Positions 17,669 to 26,580 of a stretch of DNA of 32,937 bases are shown piece by piece (the first letter of the stretch is position 1; every line of letters begins with the position of its first letter). Source of the DNA: Hyphomicrobium sp. (GTDB lineage Bacteria > Pseudomonadota > Alphaproteobacteria > Rhizobiales > Hyphomicrobiaceae); contig JALOTA010000028.1 of assembly GCA_025458125.1 (NCBI GenBank), positions 1-32,937 of the forward strand. The letters are read 5' to 3'. Made by a program: the position numbers and the translations under genes. Below the pieces are notes generated by a model that worked only from the letters and a program-made list of their open reading frames with translations, did no database searches and was not told the DNA's origin.

Positions 17669-17959
17669 ATGAAATGGACGACAGCCGTTGCGGCTTCTTT
17701 GCTGGTTCTTGGTGCTTCTATGGGCAGCGCGTTCGCGCAGGATCGCCCTAACGCTATCGCACCGCCGAAAACGATGGGCGACGAAGGCAAACTGCCGCCG
17801 ACCCAGAAGGGTGCGGCCCCCGAGATGGGCGCGACCGCACCCGTCGAGGTCGGACCTCAGAAGAAAATGGGCGATCAGGGAGTATTGCCCGCAACGAAGG
17901 GCATGAGCGGCGCAACCCCCGAGATGAGCGCTCCAGCCGCCCCTCCCGCGAAGGAATAA
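17669..17959 (+). CDS. Small secreted protein with two internal repeats
   Basis: A 96-residue exported protein. A signal peptide (MKWTTAVAASLLVLGASMGSAFA, cut before QDRP) is followed by a mature chain of about 73 residues formed by two copies of one unit: KTMGDEGKLPPTQKGAAPEMGA and KKMGDQGVLPATKGMSGATPEM. Each contains P-x-K-x-MGD-x-G-x-LP and closes with PEM. It has no cysteine and is probably disordered. The ribosome site CGGAGGAAG lies just before the ATG at 17669, stronger than most in the window, and tandem TAA stops end the frame, suggesting good expression. I do not recognise the family. A GC-rich hairpin follows. Confidence 0.78.
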   Translation: MKWTTAVAASLLVLGASMGSAFAQDRPNAIAPPKTMGDEGKLPPTQKGAAPEMGATAPVEVGPQKKMGDQGVLPATKGMSGATPEMSAPAAPPAKE

Positions 17960-17974
17960 TAAACCAAGCATCAA

Positions 17975-18005
17975 GCGGCCTGGCGGACATGTGCCGCCAG
18001 GCTGC
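17975..18005 (+). terminator. Hairpin, possible terminator of the small secreted protein gene
   Basis: A 12-bp GC-rich stem (17975-17986 with 17994-18005, one G-T pair) with a 7-base loop, 12 bases after the tandem stop codons. There is no T-run after it, so it may stabilise the 3' end or depend on Rho; it also lies between convergent genes and could serve either strand. Confidence 0.55.
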
Positions 18006-18059
18006 GACTACGAGAATACTTCGGAGCTGAACAAACCTCCGACGGGCGGGTAAATCCGA

Positions 18060-19829
18060 TTATTCGCCGGACACCGGGCCAATCTCTCGATCGGCGGCGA
18101 CGCGCCCAGGTAGATCGACGCGCTCCGGCGGCAGGATTTGAACCCTGCTCTCGCGATCAGACGCGAGCGTATGGATATAGAAATAGGTTGCTCTGCTGTC
18201 GTCTGCGTTCATCACCGGTGACGGCGCGGAAACGATCTTTACTTCCCCGACATGCCCGATCCAATCGATGTGCCTATGCCCGTGCATGATCACGATGCGC
18301 CGGGCGAACGGCTTCAGGCTGCGAATGAACCAGCTCCCGTTGATGAGCGCGGTGCCGATACGTTCCGAAAACTCCTTCACCGGCAGCGGATATTCCACCG
18401 CGTGATGATGAATGGCGACGATCCACATGGCGCGTGGAAACCGGTTCATAATCTGGCACGACGCAACGACATCCTCGGCCGGGACGAGACCCAGAGCATT
18501 GGTGAACGAGAAGTTCGATTGAGCATTCGTGTTCAGAACAATGACGCCTAGCCCTTCCGGATCGGCGGGTGGAACGACCATGGGAAAAACTCTGGCCCAG
18601 AGGCGCCACAAGGGAAGAGCGTTCGTGAACCCGGATTGATCCGCAAAGGTTTCGATCGATGATCGGAACGGTTCCAGAGCTTCCGATAGGGTTCCGCTGA
18701 GCCTGCCCTCAACCTTGTCGCAAACCTGCGCGCGCTTGCCTTGAACATACTCCATCGCGGAGAGTGCTCGCATTTGGCGCAGCGCTTTAGCGGAACTGGT
18801 CGGCAGTTCGATTTTGGCGGGGTTGGTACGCTCGGCGATGTTGATGTCGTGGTTTCCGGGCAGAATGAGCATCCGCGCAAAAAGATCCGGAAATTTTTCG
18901 GCCTGATCGAGGAACTCGGCCCATTCGCCGGATGTCCCGGCATCCGTCATATCGCCGGTAATTAGCACAAAATCGAGCGGACGTTCCTTGTGAATGCCGT
19001 CGAGACGTCGCAGTAGATCGCGAAGCCTTTCGTTGCCGCGCGGACCGATCCGGCCGGACTCGATCCGGAACCCGTAACGCTCGCCGACGACATGAATGTC
19101 AGAAAGATGCGCGACGCGCCAACGGCCGGATGCGGACTCGGACAAATCAAACGCGTCGAGCTTTTCCGGCTGATCCATCAAGGCGTCGTTCAAACCCCAA
19201 GCCAGCGATGCAAACGCCAGATAAAGACCGACGATCGTGATCGCATTGGCCAGCGCGGGTACGACTAGCCGGCCAGGAGATGCAAACACATCGAACGAAA
19301 CCGACCAGATAGTCGCTGGCCAGACGAGGAGGACGAAGAAAATCGCAACGGCGCTGGCCAGGATGCCGGCCACGCCCGCCATGCGCGCGCGCCTGCGCGA
19401 TCGCGCCTGCGGTGTGGCATCCGGGGCAAGATAACCTTCCGCGAACTGGCTCAAACTCTCGCGAAACAGAGCATAAACCGGCTGAACGGCAAGAGCGTGA
19501 AGGGCCCAGAAGCTTCGTTCGACAAACCTGAAGACGGGGCGGATGCCATACCACGCGATGACCAGAACGATGGCAATGGCGATGAGCGACCCAACGCCTG
19601 ATATGGCAGCAAGCCGATCCGAAAATCGGGTCAGCCATGCGGAAGCAACCAGCGGTGCGAGACCGAGGATGACCCCGGGGACCGCGATCAGGATCAGCCA
19701 GGCCGCAATCAACTTCGGAAGGCTGATCTCAGCCAGAATGCTACCGGCGATGGCGGTGAGCTTGCGGCTTTTCGTGCTCGAAGCGTCGTCTACGAAATCA
19801 CCGGAACGCGGGTCTAGTATCGGAGACAT
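18060..19829 (-). CDS. Membrane-bound calcineurin-like metallophosphoesterase
   Basis: A 589-residue protein with an N-terminal membrane part and a C-terminal phosphoesterase. Hydrophobic helices lie at about residues 40-65, 78-97, 150-172 and 187-212. The catalytic domain starts near 235 and has all five metal-binding blocks in order: LSDIHV (Asp244, His246), ITGDMTD (Asp293), LPGNHDIN (Asn326, His327), AIHHHAV and MHGHRHID. It should therefore be an active dinuclear-metal hydrolase tethered to the inner membrane with the active site most likely in the cytoplasm. Family members cleave phosphate esters as varied as lipid intermediates (UDP-diacylglucosamine), cyclic nucleotides and diadenosine polyphosphates; the substrate here is not predictable. 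The start has only a weak GGGG site. No operon partner is evident. Confidence 0.85.
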   Translation of the reverse strand: MSPILDPRSGDFVDDASSTKSRKLTAIAGSILAEISLPKLIAAWLILIAVPGVILGLAPLVASAWLTRFSDRLAAISGVGSLIAIAIVLVIAWYGIRPVFRFVERSFWALHALAVQPVYALFRESLSQFAEGYLAPDATPQARSRRRARMAGVAGILASAVAIFFVLLVWPATIWSVSFDVFASPGRLVVPALANAITIVGLYLAFASLAWGLNDALMDQPEKLDAFDLSESASGRWRVAHLSDIHVVGERYGFRIESGRIGPRGNERLRDLLRRLDGIHKERPLDFVLITGDMTDAGTSGEWAEFLDQAEKFPDLFARMLILPGNHDINIAERTNPAKIELPTSSAKALRQMRALSAMEYVQGKRAQVCDKVEGRLSGTLSEALEPFRSSIETFADQSGFTNALPLWRLWARVFPMVVPPADPEGLGVIVLNTNAQSNFSFTNALGLVPAEDVVASCQIMNRFPRAMWIVAIHHHAVEYPLPVKEFSERIGTALINGSWFIRSLKPFARRIVIMHGHRHIDWIGHVGEVKIVSAPSPVMNADDSRATYFYIHTLASDRESRVQILPPERVDLPGRVAADREIGPVSGE

Positions 19830-19964
19830 GAGAGAACACCCCGCGCGGATGGAAACAATCGAAGATACGTTCGCCGAACGTAAGCAGCCCCCGCGCCATC
19901 AACGGCCGAAGGAGAGCCTCAACGGTTGAAGGGTAGCACGGCCATGCCGTTGTTATACCGGCTA

Positions 19965-20246
19965 TCAACCGGCTCGGCGCCGCCACGCCCAAAGCGCCGC
20001 CAGGATGATGAACGATCCGATGACCGCTGCGACGATGTCGCGAAGCGAAACCGAAACGCGGTCGAGTTCCGGCAACAGATTGAGCCCGCGAAAGAGAAAG
20101 CCTCCGATCAGCGCCCCGCCCATTCCCAGCATCAGATTCCGGCTCCACCCCATTCCCTGTTTGTCCCAGGTGATGAGAAATCCGGCGAGACTGCCGCCAA
20201 TGAGGCCCACAATGACCCAGACGAGAACCTGATCGGGAGTGAACAT
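19965..20246 (-). CDS. GlsB/YeaQ/YmgE-type small membrane protein
   Basis: A 93-residue protein of the transglycosylase-associated (GlsB/YeaQ/YmgE) family, with three hydrophobic stretches: VLVWVIVGLIGGSLAGFLI, NLMLGMGGALIGGFLF and the last one, AAVIGSFIILAALWAW, before a basic RRRAG end. The glycine-rich LIGGSLAGFLI and GMGGALIGGFL motifs are the family signature. Members are small inner-membrane proteins linked mainly to stress responses, with no known enzymatic activity. The ATG at 20246 is used because it starts right before the first helix; a longer frame to 20300 adds only a Pro/Asn-rich piece. It is a single gene between the metallophosphoesterase and the tRNA. Confidence 0.8.
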   Translation of the reverse strand: MFTPDQVLVWVIVGLIGGSLAGFLITWDKQGMGWSRNLMLGMGGALIGGFLFRGLNLLPELDRVSVSLRDIVAAVIGSFIILAALWAWRRRAG

Positions 20247-20492
20247 GGCGTAATCCGGATTGGGGTTGGACGGCGCAGCCCCGGGGTCCGGAGCACGCAA
20301 AGGACATTGAAAATCATTCTAGCAGATAGCGGGTGATCAGCAATCGAACCGGCCGGCCCGAGACAGCAGTAGTCTAAGAGGCCCTTGGTGCGGGGGGCGT
20401 GAACTGGGATCAGAGTGTTGGGCCGCCAAGAATTGAAACGCGGTCCGCATCGCGCACCGAAAACCCAGACAAATCAAGGCTGAAAATCTGAG

Positions 20493-20567
20493 TGGCGCTC
20501 CCTACGGGAGTCGAACCCGTCTTTCAAGATTGAAAATCTCGCGTCCTAACCGATAGACGAAGGGAGC
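20493..20567 (-). tRNA. tRNA-Glu (anticodon UUC)
   Basis: On the minus strand a complete cloverleaf: acceptor stem GCTCCCT pairing with AGGGAGC, D arm GTCTATCGGTTAGGAC, anticodon stem CGAGA/TCTTG around the loop TTTTCAA (anticodon TTC), T arm ACGGG-TTCGACT-CCCGT, and an encoded CCA end. The D-arm sequence is typical of bacterial tRNA-Glu. No integrase or duplicated tRNA end is seen nearby. Confidence 0.97.
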
Positions 20568-20638
20568 AGCGCGGGCTGGGTATAGGGGGGTTTGCGCCGG
20601 GGTGCAAGCGGCTCGAAGCCGGGCGTCAACACGCCGCT

Positions 20639-22504
20639 TCACTCCTGGGAGCGAGGATCTGCGGCGTCCTCGATGGTCAACTGGATCCGGTCGCGGCCAC
20701 CCCAATTGTCCCGCTTCAAAGAACCGGCCACGTGCAGGGGCATTCCCCCCGCGTTCTGCAGCAGATCACCGAGCGGTTGTCCAATGGCTCGGAAGGCGAT
20801 GCCTTCCAGCCGTGAACCGTCCGCCGCCTCCAGCACGCACCTCAGGTGAGCCTCGCCCACCTGCTTGGCGAACTTCACCCGCACAGAGGGAAATGCAAAA
20901 CGCGGTTGCGGATTACCCTGCCCAAACGGACCGGCCCTCTCGATCAGGTCCATGAGTTCGTCGGTGACGCCGGACGGCACGAGCGCCCCGTCGAGTTCAA
21001 GACCGGATTGCGCCCGTGCAACGGACGAAGCATCGGCCAATTCGGCCGCAAGGTAGGCTTCCAGACCCGGCAGGGAGTCGCGCGCAACCGTCAGGCCCGC
21101 CGCCATGGCGTGACCGCCACCCTTCAGCAACAGACCGGCCGCAACCGCCCCGCGCACGGCAGCGCCAATGTCGACGCCGGCGACCGAACGTAACGAGCCT
21201 GTCCCGCTCACTACGCCGGACCCGGCCTGCTTTTCCCACGCGATGACACAACTCGGCCGCGCGAACCGCTCGACCAACCTGCTCGCCACGAGGCCCACGA
21301 CGCCTTTGTGCCAGGTTTCCGATCCGACCACGACGATTGGCAGATCCGGGTTCTCGCTCACCTTCCGGTCGGCCGCCGACATCGCCTCTTCGAGCATCTC
21401 GGTCTCGATAGCCTTGCGTTCCTTATTGAGTTTGTCGAGCAGGGCGGCGATCTTCTGGGCCTCCGTTTCGTCCTCCGTCGTCAGCAACCGCGCCCCGAGC
21501 GCCGCATCCCCGATACGTCCGCCAGCGTTGATGCGCGGTCCGAGAATGTAGCCGAGGTGGTAAGTCGTGGGCGCCTGGTTGAGCCCGGCCGCATCGCACA
21601 GCGCGCGCAGACCGGTGTTTTCCCGCGACCGCATCACGGCCAGTCCTTTGCGCACATACGCGCGGTTGAGGCCTGTGAGCGGCACGACGTCGGCCACCGT
21701 CGCCAGCGCGACGAGATCGAGATCGCTGAGCAGATCGGGCGCCGCCGCGCCGTCGCTGTAATGACCCCGCTGGCGCAGGACGCGCAAAGCCGCCACGAGA
21801 ACCAGAAACGTCACGCCGGCCGCACACAGGTGCCCCTGGCCGGAAACGTCGTCCTGCCGGTTCGGATTGACGAGACCCTTCACATCCGGCAGAGCGGCGT
21901 CGGCCTGATGGTGGTCGATGACGAGAATATCTGTCTTTAGAGACTTCGCTGCCGCCATCGTCTCAAAGCTGGTGGTCCCGCAGTCGACGGTCACGACGAG
22001 CTTTGCGCCATCGCGAACGAGGGCCTCCAGTGCGGCAATATTCGGTCCATAGCCCTCGAAAATACGATCGGGTATGTAGATCCGGGACGGCGTGCCGTGC
22101 GCACTCAGAAACCGCGACAGCAACGCAGAGGAGCAAGCGCCGTCGACATCGTAGTCGCCGAAGATGGCGACCGGTTCCTGCCTCACGACGGCATCCGCCA
22201 GCCTCTCGGCCACACCCTGCATGCCGGCCAGTGACGCGGGATCGGGCATCAATGCCTTGACGGTCGGATCGAGGAAGACTGGAACCTCGGATTGCACTAC
22301 GCCCCGCGCGGCCAGCACGCGGCCGAGAAGTTCGGGTAGGCCATGCTGCTGGCTGATGGCAAGCGCCCGGTTTTGCCCATCCTGCGGCAGCCGCTCGCGC
22401 CAGACAGATCCGCGGGCCGAGTTCGAAACGCCGAGAAACGGCGCCGGCCCCGAGGTGCCCGCCTCAACCTGATCTGCCGTGCGGCGCTTCCGGATCGCCC
22501 CCAT
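20639..22504 (-). CDS. recJ: Single-stranded-DNA-specific exonuclease RecJ
   Basis: A 5'-to-3' single-strand DNA exonuclease of the DHH phosphoesterase superfamily, acting in recombination, mismatch repair and gap processing. The 621-residue chain shows the manganese-binding blocks GDYDVDG (116-122), VTVDCGT (around 173-177) and IDHHQAD (Asp197-His198-His199), then INAGGRIGDA, and in the DHHA1 domain KGGGHAMAAG; an OB-fold domain closes the protein. The start is placed at the ATG at 22504: the GAAGGAG site directly abuts an upstream ATG (22513) but stands nine bases from this one. It shares the strand of hom and glpX but is separated from glpX by the ligase/aminotransferase cassette on the other strand. 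Confidence 0.96.
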   Translation of the reverse strand: MGAIRKRRTADQVEAGTSGPAPFLGVSNSARGSVWRERLPQDGQNRALAISQQHGLPELLGRVLAARGVVQSEVPVFLDPTVKALMPDPASLAGMQGVAERLADAVVRQEPVAIFGDYDVDGACSSALLSRFLSAHGTPSRIYIPDRIFEGYGPNIAALEALVRDGAKLVVTVDCGTTSFETMAAAKSLKTDILVIDHHQADAALPDVKGLVNPNRQDDVSGQGHLCAAGVTFLVLVAALRVLRQRGHYSDGAAAPDLLSDLDLVALATVADVVPLTGLNRAYVRKGLAVMRSRENTGLRALCDAAGLNQAPTTYHLGYILGPRINAGGRIGDAALGARLLTTEDETEAQKIAALLDKLNKERKAIETEMLEEAMSAADRKVSENPDLPIVVVGSETWHKGVVGLVASRLVERFARPSCVIAWEKQAGSGVVSGTGSLRSVAGVDIGAAVRGAVAAGLLLKGGGHAMAAGLTVARDSLPGLEAYLAAELADASSVARAQSGLELDGALVPSGVTDELMDLIERAGPFGQGNPQPRFAFPSVRVKFAKQVGEAHLRCVLEAADGSRLEGIAFRAIGQPLGDLLQNAGGMPLHVAGSLKRDNWGGRDRIQLTIEDAADPRSQE

Positions 22505-22724
22505 GATCCGCATCTCCTTCGAATCCTCGATCCTGAGTTGACCATCTGACGGCGGCGGGCGCGAGGCGAGCGGGCCACTTGCCAACAAGTCCCTGCCGAC
22601 GGGTTGCCGCAACATCCCGGAGGCGAACCCCATGCGGGTTCGCCTTGACCGCCCAAAGCGGGCCTGAATAGGTGTATCTCGATCTAGAAAAAAACGCCGG
22701 CCCGGTTGCGGGCTGCCGAACCGG

Positions 22725-24131
22725 ATGCGGCCCCTGATGTCAGCCTCAGCCTCCGCCGTCGCCACCGAGCGCGTGTCAGCACTGCTGAGCCGCGAACGCA
22801 AACTCTTCGCCGAGCGCACGCCCCGATCCGAGATGCTCGCCTCCGAAACCGCTAAACATTGGCTGAACGGCGTGCCGATGCACTGGATGGTGGACTGGGG
22901 AACGCCCTACCCGTTGTTCGTCGCAAAGGCGCAGGGCATCACCCTGGAGGACGCCGACGGCCACACCTACGTTGATTTCTGCCTGGGCGACACAGGCGCG
23001 ATGTTCGGCCACTCGCCGCCTGCCGTCGCGGATGCCATTCGCCGTCAGGCCGATCGCGGTTTGACGACGATGCTCCCGAGCCCTGATGCCGCCGTCGTCG
23101 GCGAACTGCTCACAAAGCGCTTCGGATTGCCGTTCTGGCAAGTGACCGCCACCGCATCCGACGCCAACCGATCCGTGATCCGCTGGGCGCGCGCCGCCAC
23201 CGGACGGCGCAAGCTGCTCGTCTTCAACGGCTGCTACCACGGCGCGGTCGATGACACATTCGTCGCCCTGGAGAATGGCAAGCCGCGCAACCGCCCCGGC
23301 CTCGTCGGCGAGGTGCGCGACGTCACTTCGGACACGATCGTTATCGAATTCAACGACGTCAGCGCGCTCGAAGCGGCCCTGCGGACAGGTGACGTGGCGC
23401 TCGTGCTTGCCGAACCGGTCATGACGAACTGCGGCATGGTTCTGCCCGCACCGGGCTATCACGACGCCCTGCGCAGCCTGACGAGGAACTACGGCACGCT
23501 GCTTTGCATCGATGAGACACACACGATCAGTTCTGGCGCCGGCGGTTACACCGGCACACACGGCCTCGAGCCCGACTTTTTTGTCATGGGCAAACCGGTA
23601 TCCGGCGGTGTCCCGGCCGCGATTTACGGCTGGAGCACTACCGTCGACGGCCAGATCAAGGACTACATGAAGAACCGCGAGAGCGGATACAGCGGCATTG
23701 GAACAACGCTGTCCGGCAGCGCCTTGCAGCTCGCCTGCATGCGGGCCGTTCTGGAGAACATTCTGACCGACGACGTCTATAGCGAGGCCCTGCCTCTGGC
23801 CGAGTTCCTGGAACGGGGCATCGACACGATCATCCGCCACCACGGACTGCCCTGGCATGTCGTGCGCGTGGGGCTCAGGGCCGAGATCGTCTCCGCCGCC
23901 GAACACCCTCGGAATGGAACGGAGGCGCTTCTCTTCGCCCATAGCGAAGCCGAGCATGCGTTGCATCTCTATTGCCTCAATCGCGGCGTGGTGATCACGC
24001 CATTCCACAACATGATGCTGGTATGCCCGCAGACCAAGCTGCCGGATGTGGAACGACTGCTCGATGCGCTCGACGGAGCCATGTCGGAAATCTCCGGCAA
24101 GCTTCCGCTGCGCAACACCGCCACACACTGA
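22725..24131 (+). CDS. Class III (glutamate-1-semialdehyde mutase-like) aminotransferase
   Basis: A 468-residue PLP enzyme of the class III aminotransferase fold, closest in look to glutamate-1-semialdehyde aminomutases. The PLP-phosphate/ring motif NGCYHG, the IDETHT Asp that binds the pyridine nitrogen, and the Schiff-base Lys290 in VMGKPVSGG are all present, so it should be active. It is not the haem-pathway HemL: the N-terminus (HWLNGVPMHWMVDWG) and several core motifs differ. The adjacent ATG at 22737 is an equally possible start; neither has a clear ribosome site. The gamma-glutamyl-ligase-like gene follows after 22 bases, so both probably act on one amine or amino-acid substrate, which I cannot identify. 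Confidence 0.87.
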   Translation: MRPLMSASASAVATERVSALLSRERKLFAERTPRSEMLASETAKHWLNGVPMHWMVDWGTPYPLFVAKAQGITLEDADGHTYVDFCLGDTGAMFGHSPPAVADAIRRQADRGLTTMLPSPDAAVVGELLTKRFGLPFWQVTATASDANRSVIRWARAATGRRKLLVFNGCYHGAVDDTFVALENGKPRNRPGLVGEVRDVTSDTIVIEFNDVSALEAALRTGDVALVLAEPVMTNCGMVLPAPGYHDALRSLTRNYGTLLCIDETHTISSGAGGYTGTHGLEPDFFVMGKPVSGGVPAAIYGWSTTVDGQIKDYMKNRESGYSGIGTTLSGSALQLACMRAVLENILTDDVYSEALPLAEFLERGIDTIIRHHGLPWHVVRVGLRAEIVSAAEHPRNGTEALLFAHSEAEHALHLYCLNRGVVITPFHNMMLVCPQTKLPDVERLLDALDGAMSEISGKLPLRNTATH

Positions 24132-24153
24132 CCTGACGTCTCGGGGAACAGAA

Positions 24154-25536
24154 ATGACCCAGCTACCGGACCGTGCCACGCTGCGCGAGGAAGCCCAGCG
24201 CTTCCTCGCAGATAACCCCGATGTACAGCAGATCTACATCATCTACACCGATCTCGTCGGCGTTCAGCGCGGCAAGCTTCTGACGCGCGCAGAACTGCTG
24301 CCCGCATGGGAGAACGGCCGCTTCATGGCGTGCTCGGCCATGTCGATGGATGTGACCGGGCGCGACGTGGAGGAAACCGGCATGATCTGGGAAACCGGTG
24401 ATGCCGACCACACCTTATGGCCGGTGCCGGGCACCCTGAAACGGATACCTTGGACGCGCGTGCCTCAAGCCCAGTATCTCGGCAGTTTCCATCAACTCGA
24501 CGGCCAAGGCGCCTTGGCCGAACCGCGTCATGCATTGAAGCGCATCACCGATCGCTTCGACGAGTTCGGGTTGAAACCGGTGGCGGCCGTCGAACTCGAA
24601 TTCTATCTGCTCGACCGCGAGAGCGCACTCGCCGGCAAACCGCAGCCGCCGAAAGGACTCACGGTTCCCGAACGCCAGCGGCACTTCCAGGGCTATTACC
24701 TGCAGGATCTGGAGGATTTCGCACCCTTCTTCGACGACCTCTATGCGGCGGCCGCCGATCAAGGCCTGCCGCTCGAAGCCCTCCTCTCGGAGTACTCGCC
24801 GGGCCAGATGGAAATCGGATTGAAGTACCGCACCGATGCCCTTCTCGCCTGCGACGAAGCCATTCAGTTCAAGCGGCTGGTGAAAGCGATCGCCGAGAAG
24901 CACGGCCTTATCGCGAGTTTCATGGCCAAGCCCTACTCGGCCTGGGCCGGATGCGGCATGCACCTTCATGTCAGTCTTGCCGATGACGCGGGCCGCAACG
25001 TGTTCGCATCCGACGACGTTGTCGCCAACGACCTTCTCCGCCATGCGATCGGCGGCATGAAGTGCACGATGGCCGACGGGATGGCAATCTTCGCCCCGAA
25101 CGCAAACTCCTATCGCCGCTTCCGCAAGGCCAGCTACGCTCCGATTGCGCCGAACTGGGGATTCAACAATCGCTCCGTCTCGTTGCGCATTCCTGCCGGA
25201 AAAGGTCCGGCGCGGCATGTGGAACATCGAGCCTCGGGGGCGGACGCAAACCCCTATCTGGCAATGGCGGCGGCACTCGCCGGCGTGCATCACGGACTGA
25301 AACACAAGATCGATCCCGGTCCGATGGTCGAAGGTAACGGCTACGAACAACCCTGCGATCCGATGCCGACCAACTGGTTCGCGGCCCTCGACGCATTCCG
25401 CAAATCGCCGTTCGCCGCCGATTACTTCGGAAGCGAGTTCGTCCGTATCTTCACGACCATCAAGGAGATCGAAGCCGACCGCTTCTATGCGGAGCCGCAG
25501 CCGCTCGATTTCGAGTTCTACCTGCGCACGATCTGA
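24154..25536 (+). CDS. Glutamine-synthetase-like ligase (possible gamma-glutamyl-amine synthetase)
   Basis: A 460-residue member of the glutamine synthetase superfamily. Metal and substrate motifs are intact: VELEFYLLD, SEYSPGQMEIGL, GCGMHLHVSL (glutamate/metal loop), NSYRRF, NNRSVSLRIP (phosphate-binding Arg) and VEHRASGADANPYLA. The length and the short N-terminal domain (QIYIIYTDLVGVQRGK) match PuuA-type gamma-glutamyl-amine ligases and their relatives better than the housekeeping GlnA. I see no GlnA-type adenylylation motif near the C-terminus, so it is probably not regulated like GlnA. The start has a GGGGAA site close upstream. It is co-directional with the aminotransferase (22-base gap), suggesting ligation of glutamate to an amine coupled to amino-group transfer. 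The stop lies two bases from the convergent glpX stop. Substrate unknown. Confidence 0.88.
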   Translation: MTQLPDRATLREEAQRFLADNPDVQQIYIIYTDLVGVQRGKLLTRAELLPAWENGRFMACSAMSMDVTGRDVEETGMIWETGDADHTLWPVPGTLKRIPWTRVPQAQYLGSFHQLDGQGALAEPRHALKRITDRFDEFGLKPVAAVELEFYLLDRESALAGKPQPPKGLTVPERQRHFQGYYLQDLEDFAPFFDDLYAAAADQGLPLEALLSEYSPGQMEIGLKYRTDALLACDEAIQFKRLVKAIAEKHGLIASFMAKPYSAWAGCGMHLHVSLADDAGRNVFASDDVVANDLLRHAIGGMKCTMADGMAIFAPNANSYRRFRKASYAPIAPNWGFNNRSVSLRIPAGKGPARHVEHRASGADANPYLAMAAALAGVHHGLKHKIDPGPMVEGNGYEQPCDPMPTNWFAALDAFRKSPFAADYFGSEFVRIFTTIKEIEADRFYAEPQPLDFEFYLRTI

Positions 25537-25538
25537 AC

Positions 25539-26525
25539 TTACGCCGGGAAGCGTGCGCCGATATCGCGGAAGCGCGTCTTGATCCGTCGCACCGTACCCG
25601 TTTTCGAGCGCATCACCACGGTCTCGGTCTCGGCGAAGTCACCGCGGAAATGCACGCCGTCGAGCAGCGATCCGTCGGTGACGCCCGTCGCGGAGAAAAT
25701 GACGTCGGCCGAGGCCATGTCTTCCAGGTTGAATTTTCGGTTGATGTCGGTGATGCCCATCTTGGCCGCCCGGATGCGTTCGTCGTCGTTCGACGGCTTC
25801 AGGCGGCCCTGAATTTGCCCGCCCACGCAGCGCATCGCCGCCGCTGCAAGCACACCCTCCGGTGCGCCGCCGGAGCCCAGATAGATATCAATCCCGGTTT
25901 CCTGCGCATCGGTTGTCCAGATGACCCCGGCGATATCGCCGTCGGGGATCAGGCGCACGGCTGCACCCGCGTCGCGCACAGCCTTGATGAGATCGGCATG
26001 GCGCGGCCTGTCAAGTATGCAGGCGGTGATTTCTCCGACGGGAACGCCCTTGGCTTTCGCCAGATCGCGGATGTTTTCGGCCGGCGACTTGTCCAGATCG
26101 ACGACACCGGGCGGATAGCCCGGCCCGACGGCGATCTTGTCCATGTACATGTCGGGTGCGTTGAGCAAGCCGCCCTTCTCCGAGATGGCCAGAACCGCCA
26201 GGGCGTTCGGCATGGACTTGGCGCAGATCGTGGTTCCTTCCAGGGGATCGACCGCGATGTCCACCTCCGGCCCTTCGCCCGATCCGACCGTTTCCCCGAT
26301 GAAAAGCATCGGCGCCTCGTCCATCTCACCCTCGCCGATGACGACCGTTCCCTGGATGTCGAGCAGAGCCAGTTCCCGCCGCATCGCATCGACGGCTGCC
26401 TTGTCGGCGGCTTTCTCATTGCCGCGCCCGCGAAGACGCGCCGCCGCAATTGCAGCGGCCTCTGTCACACGGGCAACCTCGAGCACCAGGACCCGTTCCA
26501 GCCCGTTCAAGCGATCCCTGCTCAT
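25539..26525 (-). CDS. glpX: Class II fructose-1,6-bisphosphatase
   Basis: Converts fructose-1,6-bisphosphate to fructose-6-phosphate in gluconeogenesis and, in phototrophs, in regenerating Calvin-cycle intermediates. The 328-residue protein starts MSRDRLNGLERVLVLE and has the metal-site motifs IGEGEMDEAPML and DPLEGTT, the GGAPEGVLAAAA loop and the C-terminal ATGVTDGSLLDGV motif, all typical of GlpX. The ATG at 26525 is used because a GAGGAG site lies ten bases upstream; an earlier TTG at 26543 has no such support. It sits 55 bases behind hom on the same strand and is probably co-transcribed with it. Confidence 0.96.
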   Translation of the reverse strand: MSRDRLNGLERVLVLEVARVTEAAAIAAARLRGRGNEKAADKAAVDAMRRELALLDIQGTVVIGEGEMDEAPMLFIGETVGSGEGPEVDIAVDPLEGTTICAKSMPNALAVLAISEKGGLLNAPDMYMDKIAVGPGYPPGVVDLDKSPAENIRDLAKAKGVPVGEITACILDRPRHADLIKAVRDAGAAVRLIPDGDIAGVIWTTDAQETGIDIYLGSGGAPEGVLAAAAMRCVGGQIQGRLKPSNDDERIRAAKMGITDINRKFNLEDMASADVIFSATGVTDGSLLDGVHFRGDFAETETVVMRSKTGTVRRIKTRFRDIGARFPA

Positions 26526-26580
26526 TCGTGTAAATCTCCTCAAAGTCCCGGTCTCACGGAACGGCCGCCCACGGCGTTAT

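Noticed and set aside
20493..20567. tRNA-Glu as the attachment site of an integrated element
   Set aside because: No integrase, no repeated tRNA 3' end and no mobile-element genes on either side.
22725..24131. Authentic glutamate-1-semialdehyde aminomutase (hemL) for bacteriochlorophyll synthesis
   Set aside because: Alphaproteobacteria generally make 5-aminolevulinate with HemA (ALA synthase), the N-terminus is unlike HemL, and the gene is paired with a glutamine-synthetase-like ligase.
22776..24179. A 467-codon minus-strand frame opposite the class III aminotransferase
   Set aside because: The plus-strand frame has all PLP motifs; the antisense translation has none and no ribosome site.
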